Of a stretch of DNA of 10,983 nucleotides, positions 1-5,853 are shown one piece after another. The notes under the pieces are model-generated. The model did not search any database and had not been told where the DNA came from. It saw nothing but the letters and a program-made list of their open reading frames with translations. Every line of letters starts with the position of its first letter. Position 1 is the first letter of the stretch. Made by a program: the position numbers and the translations under genes. Origin of the DNA: an uncultured Clostridia bacterium (GTDB lineage Bacteria > Bacillota > Clostridia > Christensenellales > UBA1242); assembly GCA_900554955.1 (NCBI GenBank), contig USJH01000019.1:1-10983 (forward strand), written 5' to 3'.

Positions 1-255
1 TAAACAACTTCTGTCAAACAATTTTTGCTTTTTGCAAACAATGATACTATTTTCTTATATTTATTTTTATAATCAAGAATGAATCAATGCATATTATTTC
101 GTCAATCTTTTCAATTCTGTTTAAACCAAAAAGAGAACACTCCATTTTGTCATTTCGAGAGTGTCCGAAAAATCTTTATGTCTTTTTAAACCAATTATGT
201 TTCGATGTGAAATTTATACGAGAACTCACATAGAAAGTTCAGCAGCAAAACAACA
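1..255. other. AT-rich intergenic stretch at left edge
   Basis: No reading frame here has a ribosome binding site and a protein-like composition, and I see no tRNA-like fold. A weak inverted repeat pairs ACACTC (137-142) with GAGTGT (159-164) across a 16-nt loop. The stretch follows the rpmA terminator, so it is probably the spacer before the next gene to the left; obgE often follows rpmA, but no part of it is visible. Confidence 0.5.
12..17 (-). promoter_or_regulatory. Possible -35 box at the left edge
   Basis: Read on the minus strand this is a perfect TTGACA in an AT-rich context. A -10 box with normal spacing would fall just outside the window, so the promoter cannot be confirmed. It would drive a minus-strand gene to the left, which would fit the rpmA terminator having closed the preceding operon. 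Confidence 0.3.
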
Positions 256-261
256 AAAAAA

Positions 262-282
262 AGATGCAAACAAATTGCATCT
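262..282. terminator. Bidirectional intrinsic terminator after rpmA
   Basis: A perfect 8-bp stem, AGATGCAA (262-269) with TTGCATCT (275-282), closes a 5-nt loop. It has a run of seven T on the plus-strand side and, for minus-strand transcripts, a run of eight U encoded by the A tract at 255-262. It lies 24 nt beyond the rpmA stop codon, so it most likely ends the rplU-ysxB-rpmA transcript and separates it from whatever lies to the left. Confidence 0.85.
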
Positions 283-305
283 TTTTTTATAAAATTTTCT
301 TCAGA

Positions 306-575
306 TTAAAGAACAGAAACTTTTTTCTTGTCTTTTCCCACTCTTTCAAATTTAACAACACCGTCTTTCTTTGCATAGAGTGTATCATCGTCACCAATTC
401 CAACATTGGTTCCTGGATGAACTTTTGTTCCACGTTGACGAACAATAATGTTTCCAGCAGAAACTGTTTCACCACTATATTTCTTAACGCCAAGACGTTG
501 AGCATTACTATCTCTTCCGTTCTTTGAAGAACCGCCACCTTTTTTATGGGCGAATAACTGCAAATAGATAAACAT
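306..575 (-). CDS. rpmA: 50S ribosomal protein L27 with cleavable N-terminal extension
   Basis: This is ribosomal protein L27 of the large subunit, whose N-terminal tail reaches the peptidyl transferase centre. The 89-residue product has the family core ([15 protein letters not shown], then the conserved [18 protein letters not shown] region). Eight residues, MFIYLQLF, precede the mature start AHKKGG. This matches the extension of Bacillota L27 that Prp protease removes after the Phe, and the prp gene lies directly upstream. I chose the ATG at 575 because it gives this extension; a start at 599 would lie inside ysxB. The Shine-Dalgarno GGAGG (588-592) is 12 nt from the ATG, longer than usual. 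Only one base separates the ysxB stop from this start, so translation is probably coupled. Confidence 0.95.
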   Translation of the reverse strand: MFIYLQLFAHKKGGGSSKNGRDSNAQRLGVKKYSGETVSAGNIIVRQRGTKVHPGTNVGIGDDDTLYAKKDGVVKFERVGKDKKKVSVL

Positions 576-576
576 A

Positions 577-909
577 TTAGTTTTTAACCTCCAATTCAAT
601 AAAATCTGAGAAGCCTTGATAAAGGTCGCTTACTCCGCAAAGCATTGTTTCTAAAATTGCGTCTGCTTGAATTTGTTGAAGTTCTGACAAATCGTCAGGA
701 ACACTCATGAACAAATATCCTTTTTCTTCTTCTCTTTTAAGGGTGATATTGATGCCCGCAACACTCATAAGACCAAGTGCTGCAGTTTGAACAACACTTG
801 AAAGTGCTGAACAAACAATATCTTCGCCATATTCACCATAGTTTGTGTGGCCATCACACTCAACCGTGCAAATATGTCCTTGTTTTTTTGTTATTTTAAC
901 AATTGTCAT
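577..909 (-). CDS. ysxB: Ribosomal-processing cysteine protease Prp (YsxB family)
   Basis: This 110-residue protein belongs to the YsxB/Prp family, cysteine proteases that cut the N-terminal extension from ribosomal protein L27. The catalytic pair is visible: His21 in [10 protein letters not shown] and Cys33 in [11 protein letters not shown], the family's GH...DIVC pattern. The position between rplU and rpmA is the standard Bacillota arrangement, and the L27 next door carries the expected cleavable extension, so enzyme and substrate are encoded together. The start at 909 lies 7 nt after the rplU stop. The Shine-Dalgarno is weak (AGG 14 nt upstream plus an AG-rich stretch), which suggests dependence on translation of rplU. 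Length is normal for the family. Confidence 0.94.
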   Translation of the reverse strand: MTIVKITKKQGHICTVECDGHTNYGEYGEDIVCSALSSVVQTAALGLMSVAGINITLKREEEKGYLFMSVPDDLSELQQIQADAILETMLCGVSDLYQGFSDFIELEVKN

Positions 910-916
910 TTTTCTT

Positions 917-1225
917 TTAACCTATTGAAACGATTTTCAATTTTGTATAAGGTTGACGATGACCTTGCAATTTACGAACGTTCTTTTTAGCTTTATATTT
1001 ATAAACAACAACTTTGCTGTCTTTGCCATGTTCAAGAACTTCTGCTTTTGCTTTCACGCCAGCAACGATTGGTGTTCCAGTTGTGATTTTTCCATTGTCA
1101 TCACAAACAAGAAGGCAATCAAATTCTACTGTGTCGCCAACATTAGCATCAATTTTTTCAGTTTTGAAATATCTTCCGGTTTCAACTTTTTCTTGTTTTC
1201 CACCTGCACGAATAATTGCGTACAT
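917..1225 (-). CDS. rplU: 50S ribosomal protein L21
   Basis: This is ribosomal protein L21, a 23S rRNA-binding protein of the large subunit. The 102-residue product starts MYAIIRAGGKQEKVE and ends with the basic signature KKNVRKLQGHRQPYTKLKI, both typical, and the length is standard. I chose the ATG at 1225 rather than an in-frame start at 1252, because family members begin at this Met and a strong Shine-Dalgarno (GGGAGG, 1233-1238) lies 7 nt upstream. It is the first gene of rplU-ysxB-rpmA and has its own promoter and structured leader, so this operon can be expressed independently of the sporulation and division genes upstream. Confidence 0.97.
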   Translation of the reverse strand: MYAIIRAGGKQEKVETGRYFKTEKIDANVGDTVEFDCLLVCDDNGKITTGTPIVAGVKAKAEVLEHGKDSKVVVYKYKAKKNVRKLQGHRQPYTKLKIVSIG

Positions 1226-1301
1226 AATCTTTCCTCCCTTCTCCAGTCTCACTGCACCGGGTGAATTTTACAATTCTTGCAAACCCTTCACATGTGGCAC
1301 G
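1226..1301 (-). ncRNA. Structured 5' leader of rplU (candidate L21 leader)
   Basis: The predicted rplU transcript starts near 1301 and carries two adjacent hairpins just before the Shine-Dalgarno. The first pairs GTGAA (1287-1291) with TTCAC (1261-1265) and contains an inner 7-bp stem, TTTGCAA (1277-1283) with TTGTAAA (1267-1273), around a GAA loop. The second pairs CCGGT (1256-1260) with ACTGG (1243-1247) around an 8-nt loop. Ribosomal protein leaders upstream of rplU are known in Bacillota and allow autoregulation by L21. Position and structure fit that class, but I could not compare with the consensus, so the class name is inference. Confidence 0.55.
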
Positions 1302-1307
1302 TTTGTT

Positions 1308-1336
1308 ATTCTACACTTGTTTTTACCATTTGTCAA
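1308..1336 (-). promoter_or_regulatory. Sigma-A promoter of rplU-ysxB-rpmA
   Basis: On the minus strand the sequence reads TTGACA (1331-1336), a 17-nt spacer, then TAGAAT (1308-1313), a near-consensus vegetative promoter. The upstream bases are AT-rich and could act as an UP element. Initiation would be near 1301, leaving a leader of about 75 nt. The -35 and first part of the spacer strongly resemble the promoter of the radical SAM gene at 3924-3952. Confidence 0.85.
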
Positions 1337-1455
1337 TAAAAAGACGTTAATATTTTATAAATGTGATTTTGTTCTTAAAAAAAATTACATTACATAAAAA
1401 ATTGTAAAAATCAAGTCCTAAAAATTTAAAATCAAAATCTTTCGAGAAAAAATAA

Positions 1456-1476
1456 GTTCCGGCACAATGCCGGAAC
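1456..1476 (-). terminator. Intrinsic terminator after the DUF2344 gene
   Basis: A perfect GC-rich 8-bp stem pairs GTTCCGGC (1456-1463) with GCCGGAAC (1469-1476) around a 5-nt loop. On the minus strand it is followed by TTATTTTTTC (1446-1455), a U-rich tail. It begins 4 nt after the DUF2344 stop codon, so it ends the radical SAM transcript before the rplU promoter. Confidence 0.92.
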
Positions 1477-1480
1477 GGAA

Positions 1481-2128
1481 CTACAAAATTTCATCAATGT
1501 TTTTAAATGAGCCATTTTCATGAACATATAGTCCAGCTTTTGTAACGTTGCATTGTTCCCAACGTTTACCAAGAAATTTCATTAAAACCTTTGCGAGCTC
1601 ATCAATTCGAACAGATTGCTTATCAACCCCCGCAAAAACAACAAACTCGTCATCTTTATACTCAACATTATAAATGCGGTCTTTAACATTCATATGTTTT
1701 TTCTCACCATGAAGTTCAACGTCTATATATATTTCTGGCTGCGCAAAAAACTCTTTGATTCTGCCTTTATATGTCTTATAATCGTCAAAACCGATAATAT
1801 ATCTCGCACAATTGTTTATTGTTGAAATGCTAAAACGTTGTTTTGAATCACGAACAAAAATTAAATCCATCCATGCCGGCAAATTATTTTTGATTTTTGC
1901 TTCAACAATCTCATCTTTTTCGGTTGTATCGATTGTGACATATTCTGAATAGCTTTCAACATTCACTCTGGTTGGAAGTGAAAAATATATTCTAAGATCT
2001 GGATTTGTCACACTTTTTGGAAGAATTGAAACACCAGAAATTGCGAAAATCCTGCGCCAAATGCGGATAATGTCGCTGTGTGCGAAGAACATTCCAGCTC
2101 CGGTTTTTGCATATTTAACAACGACCAT
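1481..2128 (-). CDS. TIGR03936-family (DUF2344) radical SAM-linked protein
   Basis: This protein of about 215 residues belongs to the DUF2344/TIGR03936 family, whose genes accompany or are fused to TIGR03960-type radical SAM genes; the biochemical role is not established. Its N-terminus, VVVKYAKTGAGMFFAHSD, matches the family opening (a basic KTG segment followed by F.SH.D), and the following L/I-rich helix and SEY segment fit as well. The ATG at 2128 has GGGGGT (2137-2142) 8 nt upstream; a GTG at 2134 is the alternative. Either way the start overlaps the 3' end of the radical SAM gene by 14-20 nt, so translation is probably coupled. The first residues diverge from typical members (VTNPDLRIYFSL in place of a QGFNPHP-type motif), which I note without a functional claim. 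Confidence 0.85.
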   Translation of the reverse strand: MVVVKYAKTGAGMFFAHSDIIRIWRRIFAISGVSILPKSVTNPDLRIYFSLPTRVNVESYSEYVTIDTTEKDEIVEAKIKNNLPAWMDLIFVRDSKQRFSISTINNCARYIIGFDDYKTYKGRIKEFFAQPEIYIDVELHGEKKHMNVKDRIYNVEYKDDEFVVFAGVDKQSVRIDELAKVLMKFLGKRWEQCNVTKAGLYVHENGSFKNIDEIL

Positions 2129-3917
2129 TAACACATACCCCCATTTTCAAAAGTCCGCAACCATTGCACCCACGAAGGCAATCTCTTGTTGGTTCACCCT
2201 TTTGAGCTTTTTTAAACTCTCGAAGCAAAAAGCCTTTATCAACCCCAGTCAAAACAAGGTCATAGCCAAAAATTTCTTTTTCATCAAACTTGCGAAGGAA
2301 CATGTTTTTTTTCATTTTCAAGTTTTCAAATGCTTTTTCATATGCTTCAACATTAAAGAACTCTTCATCGCCATCAAAAATTGCGCCATTTGCAAAAGCT
2401 TTTTTGATAAGTGGACATACTCTGCGATCGGCACGGCTTAACACCGCCTCAATCTCGCTTGCAACTGGATTTCTGAATGCAAGTTTAACTCCCATTTTCA
2501 TGAATGCGACAGTCAAAAACTTCTGACGTTTTTCAGCTTCTGCTCTTCCAATGAATGCGCACCACTGAAATGGTGTGTTTGGTTTCGGAATAAAGGTTTC
2601 AACAGTTGCACCAATATTAAGCGGTTTTTTGCTTGTTCTGTTTTGCTTATAAAGAACCTTGATTTTTGCAACCATTTCTACAATTCCAAGCAAATCTTCA
2701 GCTGTTTCATATGGAAGTCCAATCATGAAATTGAGTTTTATCAAGGTTGTTCCCTTTTTAAATTCTTCTGCAATTTTACTGTAAATCTCGCTATCTGAAA
2801 GTGGCTTATTTATAATGTTTCGAAGTCGTTCTGTTCCCGCTTCTGGCGAAAGAACAAATGCATTTTTGCCAGCAAGACATGTGATTTTTGGTTTGAAAGA
2901 CTCTTTATATTGCGAAGAAAGAACATATGAAATTTTCTTTTCTTTGCAAAGATCGTCCATGAAATGTTTAAGTTCTGAAATGTGCGAATATTCATCTGGA
3001 GCAAGTGCTGTTAATGCAACTTGCGGAACACCACTTTGGAAAACCTGTGCATTGGCCTGTGCAACCAAAGATTGAACTCTTCTTTCCCTTATCGGACGAA
3101 ACATATATCCTTCTCTGCAAAAACGACAACCACGAGTGCAGCCACGCATAATTTCCAAAGTTCCACGTTCAAACCTTGATTTTATGTTTGAAACAACAGG
3201 CTTTGTTGGGAAATATGCCCTGTCAAGATCACGCAAAATCTGACGTTTTACAGGATTTCCGATAAGTTTTGAAATTGTTCCATTTTTTGCATATTCAATT
3301 TTACTTTTAGATGGAACATATACTCCATCAAGAAGTGCAAGACGGTTTAAAGTTTCTTCTCGTGAAAGATTTGAAAGTTTTGCCTTTAAAATGGTGTCAA
3401 CAATCTTGACAACAACATCTTCTTGATCACCAATCACTGCAAAATCAACAAAATCAGCAAGTGGCTCGGGATTTGCAGTTACAATTCCACTTGCAAAAAT
3501 AAGCGGATAATTTTTATTTCTAAGCTTGCTTTCAAGTGGAATTCCAGCAAGATAAAGCATATAAAGAAAAGTTGTATATTGCATTTCACTTTGAAAATTG
3601 AAATTCAAAACATCAAACCTTGAAAGCGGAAGCTGATTTTCAAGTGAAAACAACGGATATCCAGCCTTTCTAAGTTCTTTTCCCATGTCAAGAGCAGGTG
3701 CAAAGCAACGTTCACAAGCATAGCCCTTGCGGTCATTCAAAAGATAATATACAGTTTGAGAAGGAATGTCTGAAACTGCATGCTCATAAAGATCCGGAGT
3801 GCACAAACAAAACTTCACCCTCGGATCGGCATTAACAACAGGCATGCAAAGTTCTGCCCCAACATAGCGAGCAGGTTTTTGAACTTTCTTTAAAATTTCA
3901 ACAAGCTTTTTGTCCAT
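2115..3917 (-). CDS. TIGR03960-family B12-binding-like radical SAM protein
   Basis: This 600-residue protein is a radical SAM enzyme of the TIGR03960 family. The cluster motif is RGCTRGCRFCREGY with Cys260, Cys264 and Cys267, the CxxxCxxC that binds the catalytic 4Fe-4S cluster. The opening VQKPARYVGAE is typical of the family. The N-terminal third resembles a cobalamin-binding-type Rossmann domain but lacks the DxHxxG signature. The C-terminus carries a Cys-rich tail (CLRGCNGCG...GVCVNGRC) that may hold another metal centre. Substrate is unknown. The downstream DUF2344 gene overlaps it, the usual pairing in Clostridia just before rplU. There is no Shine-Dalgarno, and the promoter's predicted start site falls on the ATG, so it may be translated from a leaderless mRNA. 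Confidence 0.9.
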   Translation of the reverse strand: MDKKLVEILKKVQKPARYVGAELCMPVVNADPRVKFCLCTPDLYEHAVSDIPSQTVYYLLNDRKGYACERCFAPALDMGKELRKAGYPLFSLENQLPLSRFDVLNFNFQSEMQYTTFLYMLYLAGIPLESKLRNKNYPLIFASGIVTANPEPLADFVDFAVIGDQEDVVVKIVDTILKAKLSNLSREETLNRLALLDGVYVPSKSKIEYAKNGTISKLIGNPVKRQILRDLDRAYFPTKPVVSNIKSRFERGTLEIMRGCTRGCRFCREGYMFRPIRERRVQSLVAQANAQVFQSGVPQVALTALAPDEYSHISELKHFMDDLCKEKKISYVLSSQYKESFKPKITCLAGKNAFVLSPEAGTERLRNIINKPLSDSEIYSKIAEEFKKGTTLIKLNFMIGLPYETAEDLLGIVEMVAKIKVLYKQNRTSKKPLNIGATVETFIPKPNTPFQWCAFIGRAEAEKRQKFLTVAFMKMGVKLAFRNPVASEIEAVLSRADRRVCPLIKKAFANGAIFDGDEEFFNVEAYEKAFENLKMKKNMFLRKFDEKEIFGYDLVLTGVDKGFLLREFKKAQKGEPTRDCLRGCNGCGLLKMGVCVNGRC

Positions 3918-3923
3918 GCGATT

Positions 3924-3952
3924 ATATTAACACAAGTTTTATCATTCGTCAA
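3924..3952 (-). promoter_or_regulatory. Promoter of the radical SAM gene, abutting the start codon
   Basis: The minus strand reads TTGACG (3947-3952), a 17-nt spacer, then TAATAT (3924-3929). A start site 7 nt beyond the -10 box is base 3917, the A of the ATG. A TATAAT at 3921-3926 is also present, but its 20-nt spacer is too long and it would place initiation inside the gene. The block ATTGACGAATGATAAAA closely matches ATTGACAAATGGTAAAA of the rplU promoter. Confidence 0.7.
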
Positions 3953-3989
3953 TATGCATATTGCATATTAAGCTTATAAAAGCCACTCT

Positions 3990-4877
3990 TCACTTCCCAA
4001 CTTTTTCACTTTCAAGAAGCGAAAAAACTTCAAACTCGTTTATAGTTTTTACAATTTTCATGTTATCATCAACAACCTTGAAAGTTGTAATGTGACGAGC
4101 ATCAACAAGGCGGAACAATTCAAGTGGCGACATGTCTTGATGCACATATATCACTTGTCCAACAACTCCACCCTTTTTGCACTTTTCAAGTTTTCGAGAA
4201 AAATATAAAATTCGTTTATAGTTTGCATTTTTGTTTTCAGATAATGCTGACAAAAACAAATTTAAACTTGCAATACCAATCGAAAAAACCGGAGAAATGA
4301 AAAGCGAAACAACAAACAATACAAACAAAATCAAACTGAAAAAAACTGAGATTGTTTTGCAAATTTTAACAGCATTTTTTCTTTCAAATTTTCGGCTTAA
4401 AAATCCAAGCAAAACCCTGCCACCATCAAGCGGAAAAATTGGCAAAATATTAAAACCAAAAATTGCAAAATTTATCACAGCTTGGTCTTGCAAAAAATTA
4501 TAACTTTCAGGCCAAATCCACCAAAAAGAAACAATCAAAAATCCAACGAGCAAATTGAAAAGTGGAGCGGAAATTGCAATCAAAATTTCGTCTTTAAAAC
4601 TGAACTCATCTTGCTCAGCATCAAGAACAGCACCACTCACTTGCAAACTTATTTTTGAAAGTCCATAGCCCAGTTTTTTTGCAACAAAAGCATGAACCAT
4701 TTCATGAATACAAAGCCACAAAAAATAGCAAATTAAAATTTTGAAAAGTCCAAAAAAACTTCCGACAACAATTAAAACAAGAAAAGAAAAATGCACAGAA
4801 ATTTTTGATTTTTCTTTGCATTTTTTCACGAATTTCTTTATGCTAAAACGTTCTTTTTTGAGTGTTATGTCTGACAT
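3990..4877 (-). CDS. spoIVFB: SpoIVFB-like intramembrane metalloprotease (M50, site-2 protease)
   Basis: This is a polytopic M50 zinc metalloprotease that cuts its substrate inside the membrane; SpoIVFB of B. subtilis activates pro-sigma-K in the mother cell. The zinc motif is HEMVH (His58, Glu59, His62) in a membrane helix, and the third ligand is Asp151 in NILPIFPLDGGR. Hydrophobic segments fall near residues 28-56, 98-120, 134-150 and 175-210. The soluble tail from about residue 236 (VIYVHQDMSPLELFRLVDA) resembles a CBS half, as in B. subtilis SpoIVFB, and the 295-residue length is similar. The spoIVFA-like gene is immediately upstream, 61 nt away, which supports a sporulation role over a general site-2 protease. 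The ribosome binding site is poor (GGGAAG about 15 nt away). No convincing terminator follows, so read-through into the radical SAM gene is possible. Confidence 0.85.
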   Translation of the reverse strand: MSDITLKKERFSIKKFVKKCKEKSKISVHFSFLVLIVVGSFFGLFKILICYFLWLCIHEMVHAFVAKKLGYGLSKISLQVSGAVLDAEQDEFSFKDEILIAISAPLFNLLVGFLIVSFWWIWPESYNFLQDQAVINFAIFGFNILPIFPLDGGRVLLGFLSRKFERKNAVKICKTISVFFSLILFVLFVVSLFISPVFSIGIASLNLFLSALSENKNANYKRILYFSRKLEKCKKGGVVGQVIYVHQDMSPLELFRLVDARHITTFKVVDDNMKIVKTINEFEVFSLLESEKVGK

Positions 4878-4938
4878 GATATATTTTCTACACTTCCCAA
4901 TTTATCTAACTTTCCACGTGCTATGTGTGGCATAATGC

Positions 4939-5493
4939 TCATGAAAATGTCATTTCGCCATCTTTAACAATTAAACCCGCAACCGGCTTTCCTGCAAGCA
5001 AAATTTTAAGGTTGATTTGTGAAGAATATGAAACCCCAATTGCTGTGTTTTTCTTCACGCTGTCTCCTTCTTTTACTCCAACATTATCAAGATCAGCATA
5101 AACCGAAACAAGTCCTTTTCCGTGTGAAATTGTAACCGTTTTTGAAAGCCCCTTATCTTCAACTTTTGTAACTTTCCCACCAAGGCATGACTTTACAACA
5201 AGACTTCCAAGACCATTCACTTTAAAGCATTCTTTTCCTTCTGAAACAAAAACATTTTCAAACGGCATTGCAATTTCTGAAACGACATTCGAAACTTCTT
5301 TTTCTGTCATTGTTTCTTCTTCTGAAACAAATTTTAGTTTGCCAATATCTTGAAGATTTGGAGCCCATGAAGAAGTGATTCTTTTAACCTCATCTGCAAA
5401 GCCAAAATATGAAAGCGAAAACCCCATTAAACTGAAAGTTAAAAGCACACAAAAAAGACTGCCAAGTGTGAAGAGTTTTCTTGCGGGCATCAC
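4939..5493 (-). CDS. spoIVFA: SpoIVFA-like membrane protein with degenerate LytM domain; 5' end probably frameshifted
   Basis: SpoIVFA anchors and inhibits the SpoIVFB protease until a forespore signal arrives. This 184-residue frame has a basic start (MMPARK), one membrane segment (about residues 7-29) and a C-terminal LytM/M23 fold (about 95-172: KGLSKTVTISHGKGLVSVYADL, VKEGDSVKKNTAIG). The zinc-binding HxH is replaced by Asn161-Leu-Lys163, so it is probably not an active peptidase, as in SpoIVFA. Starts are GTG 5493 or ATG 5490, both without a good ribosome binding site. The frame stays open for 16 codons further upstream, encoding a hydrophilic Lys/Glu-rich tail. One extra A in the A5 run at 5539-5543 would join it to an ATG at 5555 with a strong ribosome binding site, giving about 205 residues. 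The true start is therefore probably 5555. Confidence 0.78.
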   Translation of the reverse strand: MMPARKLFTLGSLFCVLLTFSLMGFSLSYFGFADEVKRITSSWAPNLQDIGKLKFVSEEETMTEKEVSNVVSEIAMPFENVFVSEGKECFKVNGLGSLVVKSCLGGKVTKVEDKGLSKTVTISHGKGLVSVYADLDNVGVKEGDSVKKNTAIGVSYSSQINLKILLAGKPVAGLIVKDGEMTFS

Positions 5494-5525
5494 TCGGTTT
5501 TTATTTTCTTCACTTTTCGCAGTCT

Positions 5526-5555
5526 TTAATTCTTTACATTTTTAAATGCACGCAT
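5526..5555 (-). pseudogene. Probable displaced first codons of spoIVFA (or a 9-residue leader ORF)
   Basis: An ATG at 5555 follows a strong AAGGGGAAG ribosome binding site, yet the frame stops after MRAFKNVKN. Adding one A to the A5 run (5539-5543) continues it as MRAFKKCKELKTAKSEEN and on into the SpoIVFA frame. I read this as the real 5' end of spoIVFA, separated by a 1-nt deletion that is either a sequencing or assembly error or a true mutation. A genuine short regulatory ORF is the alternative. The run is not a standard X XXY YYZ slippery site in this phase and is short for transcriptional slippage. Confidence 0.6.
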
Positions 5556-5595
5556 ATTCTTCCCCTTTTTCAAAATATATGAAACAAGAATATGC
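5552..5595 (-). promoter_or_regulatory. 10-bp hairpin that would hide the upstream spoIVFA start codon
   Basis: On the minus strand GCATATTCTT (5586-5595) is perfectly complementary to AAGAATATGC (5552-5561), with a G-U pair possible beyond it and a 24-nt loop. The 3' arm contains the ATG at 5553-5555, and the ribosome binding site sits at the loop edge. In RNA reading through from minE the start would be paired. In RNA begun at the sigma-E-like promoter the 5' arm would be absent. Confidence 0.5.
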
Positions 5596-5602
5596 AATAT
5601 TC
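5574..5602 (-). promoter_or_regulatory. Candidate sigma-E promoter of spoIVFA-spoIVFB
   Basis: The minus strand reads GAATATT (5596-5602), a 14-nt spacer, then CATATATT (5574-5581). The B. subtilis sigma-E consensus is KMATATT, 14-15 nt, CATACAMT, so the match is 7 of 7 and 6 of 8. Initiation would be near 5567, about 12 nt before the ATG at 5555 and including its ribosome binding site. B. subtilis spoIVFA-spoIVFB is a sigma-E operon, which supports the call. Confidence 0.5.
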
Positions 5603-5607
5603 AATTT

Positions 5608-5853
5608 TTAAAGCGGGTTTTCTTTTTTCGTCAAAAGCCTTTTTGCCAAAAAAGAAAAATCAATATTCATCTCACCATTTTTTTGCACATGAATTTTTGC
5701 TCTGTAATCTGTCGGATCAATTTCAAAATATTGCTTTAAAACATAAAAAACTTCAGACGCAACAACATCAGTAATCTGATGCGGCGACTGAACTTTATCA
5801 AGAAACAGCACATTTTGAGTTTTCTCAAAAATCTGATTCGAAATGTTAAACAT
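5608..5853 (-). CDS. minE: Cell division topological specificity factor MinE
   Basis: MinE stimulates the ATPase of membrane-bound MinD and drives Min oscillation, which keeps the division septum at midcell. The 81-residue protein has the family layout: a short N-terminal MinD-binding segment, then ITDVVASEVFYVLKQYFEID, matching the MinE pattern of an isoleucine/valine-rich helix followed by KY.EID, then beta strands (AKIHVQKNGEMNIDFSF). Similarity is clear but not strong. The start codon overlaps the minD stop by one base (TAATG), and AAGGAG precedes it by about 7 nt, so the two are translated as a unit. MinE in a sporulating Bacillota differs from B. subtilis, which uses DivIVA/MinJ. Confidence 0.82.
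   Translation of the reverse strand: MFNISNQIFEKTQNVLFLDKVQSPHQITDVVASEVFYVLKQYFEIDPTDYRAKIHVQKNGEMNIDFSFLAKRLLTKKENPL

Noticed and set aside
137-164. Hairpin ACACTC/GAGTGT as a terminator or small RNA
   Set aside because: The stem is only 6 bp with a 16-nt loop and no T run follows.
264-527. Plus-strand frames opposite rpmA and rplU
   Set aside because: They overlap well-supported ribosomal protein genes, lack ribosome binding sites and have noise-like composition.
4939-5493. Active M23 peptidoglycan peptidase
   Set aside because: The fold is recognisable, but the HxH zinc motif is replaced by Asn-Leu-Lys, and the neighbour is spoIVFB.
5537-5549. Programmed -1 ribosomal frameshift at the TTTAAAAA run
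   Set aside because: The bases do not form an X XXY YYZ heptamer in the frame of the ATG at 5555; a missing base explains the data more simply.
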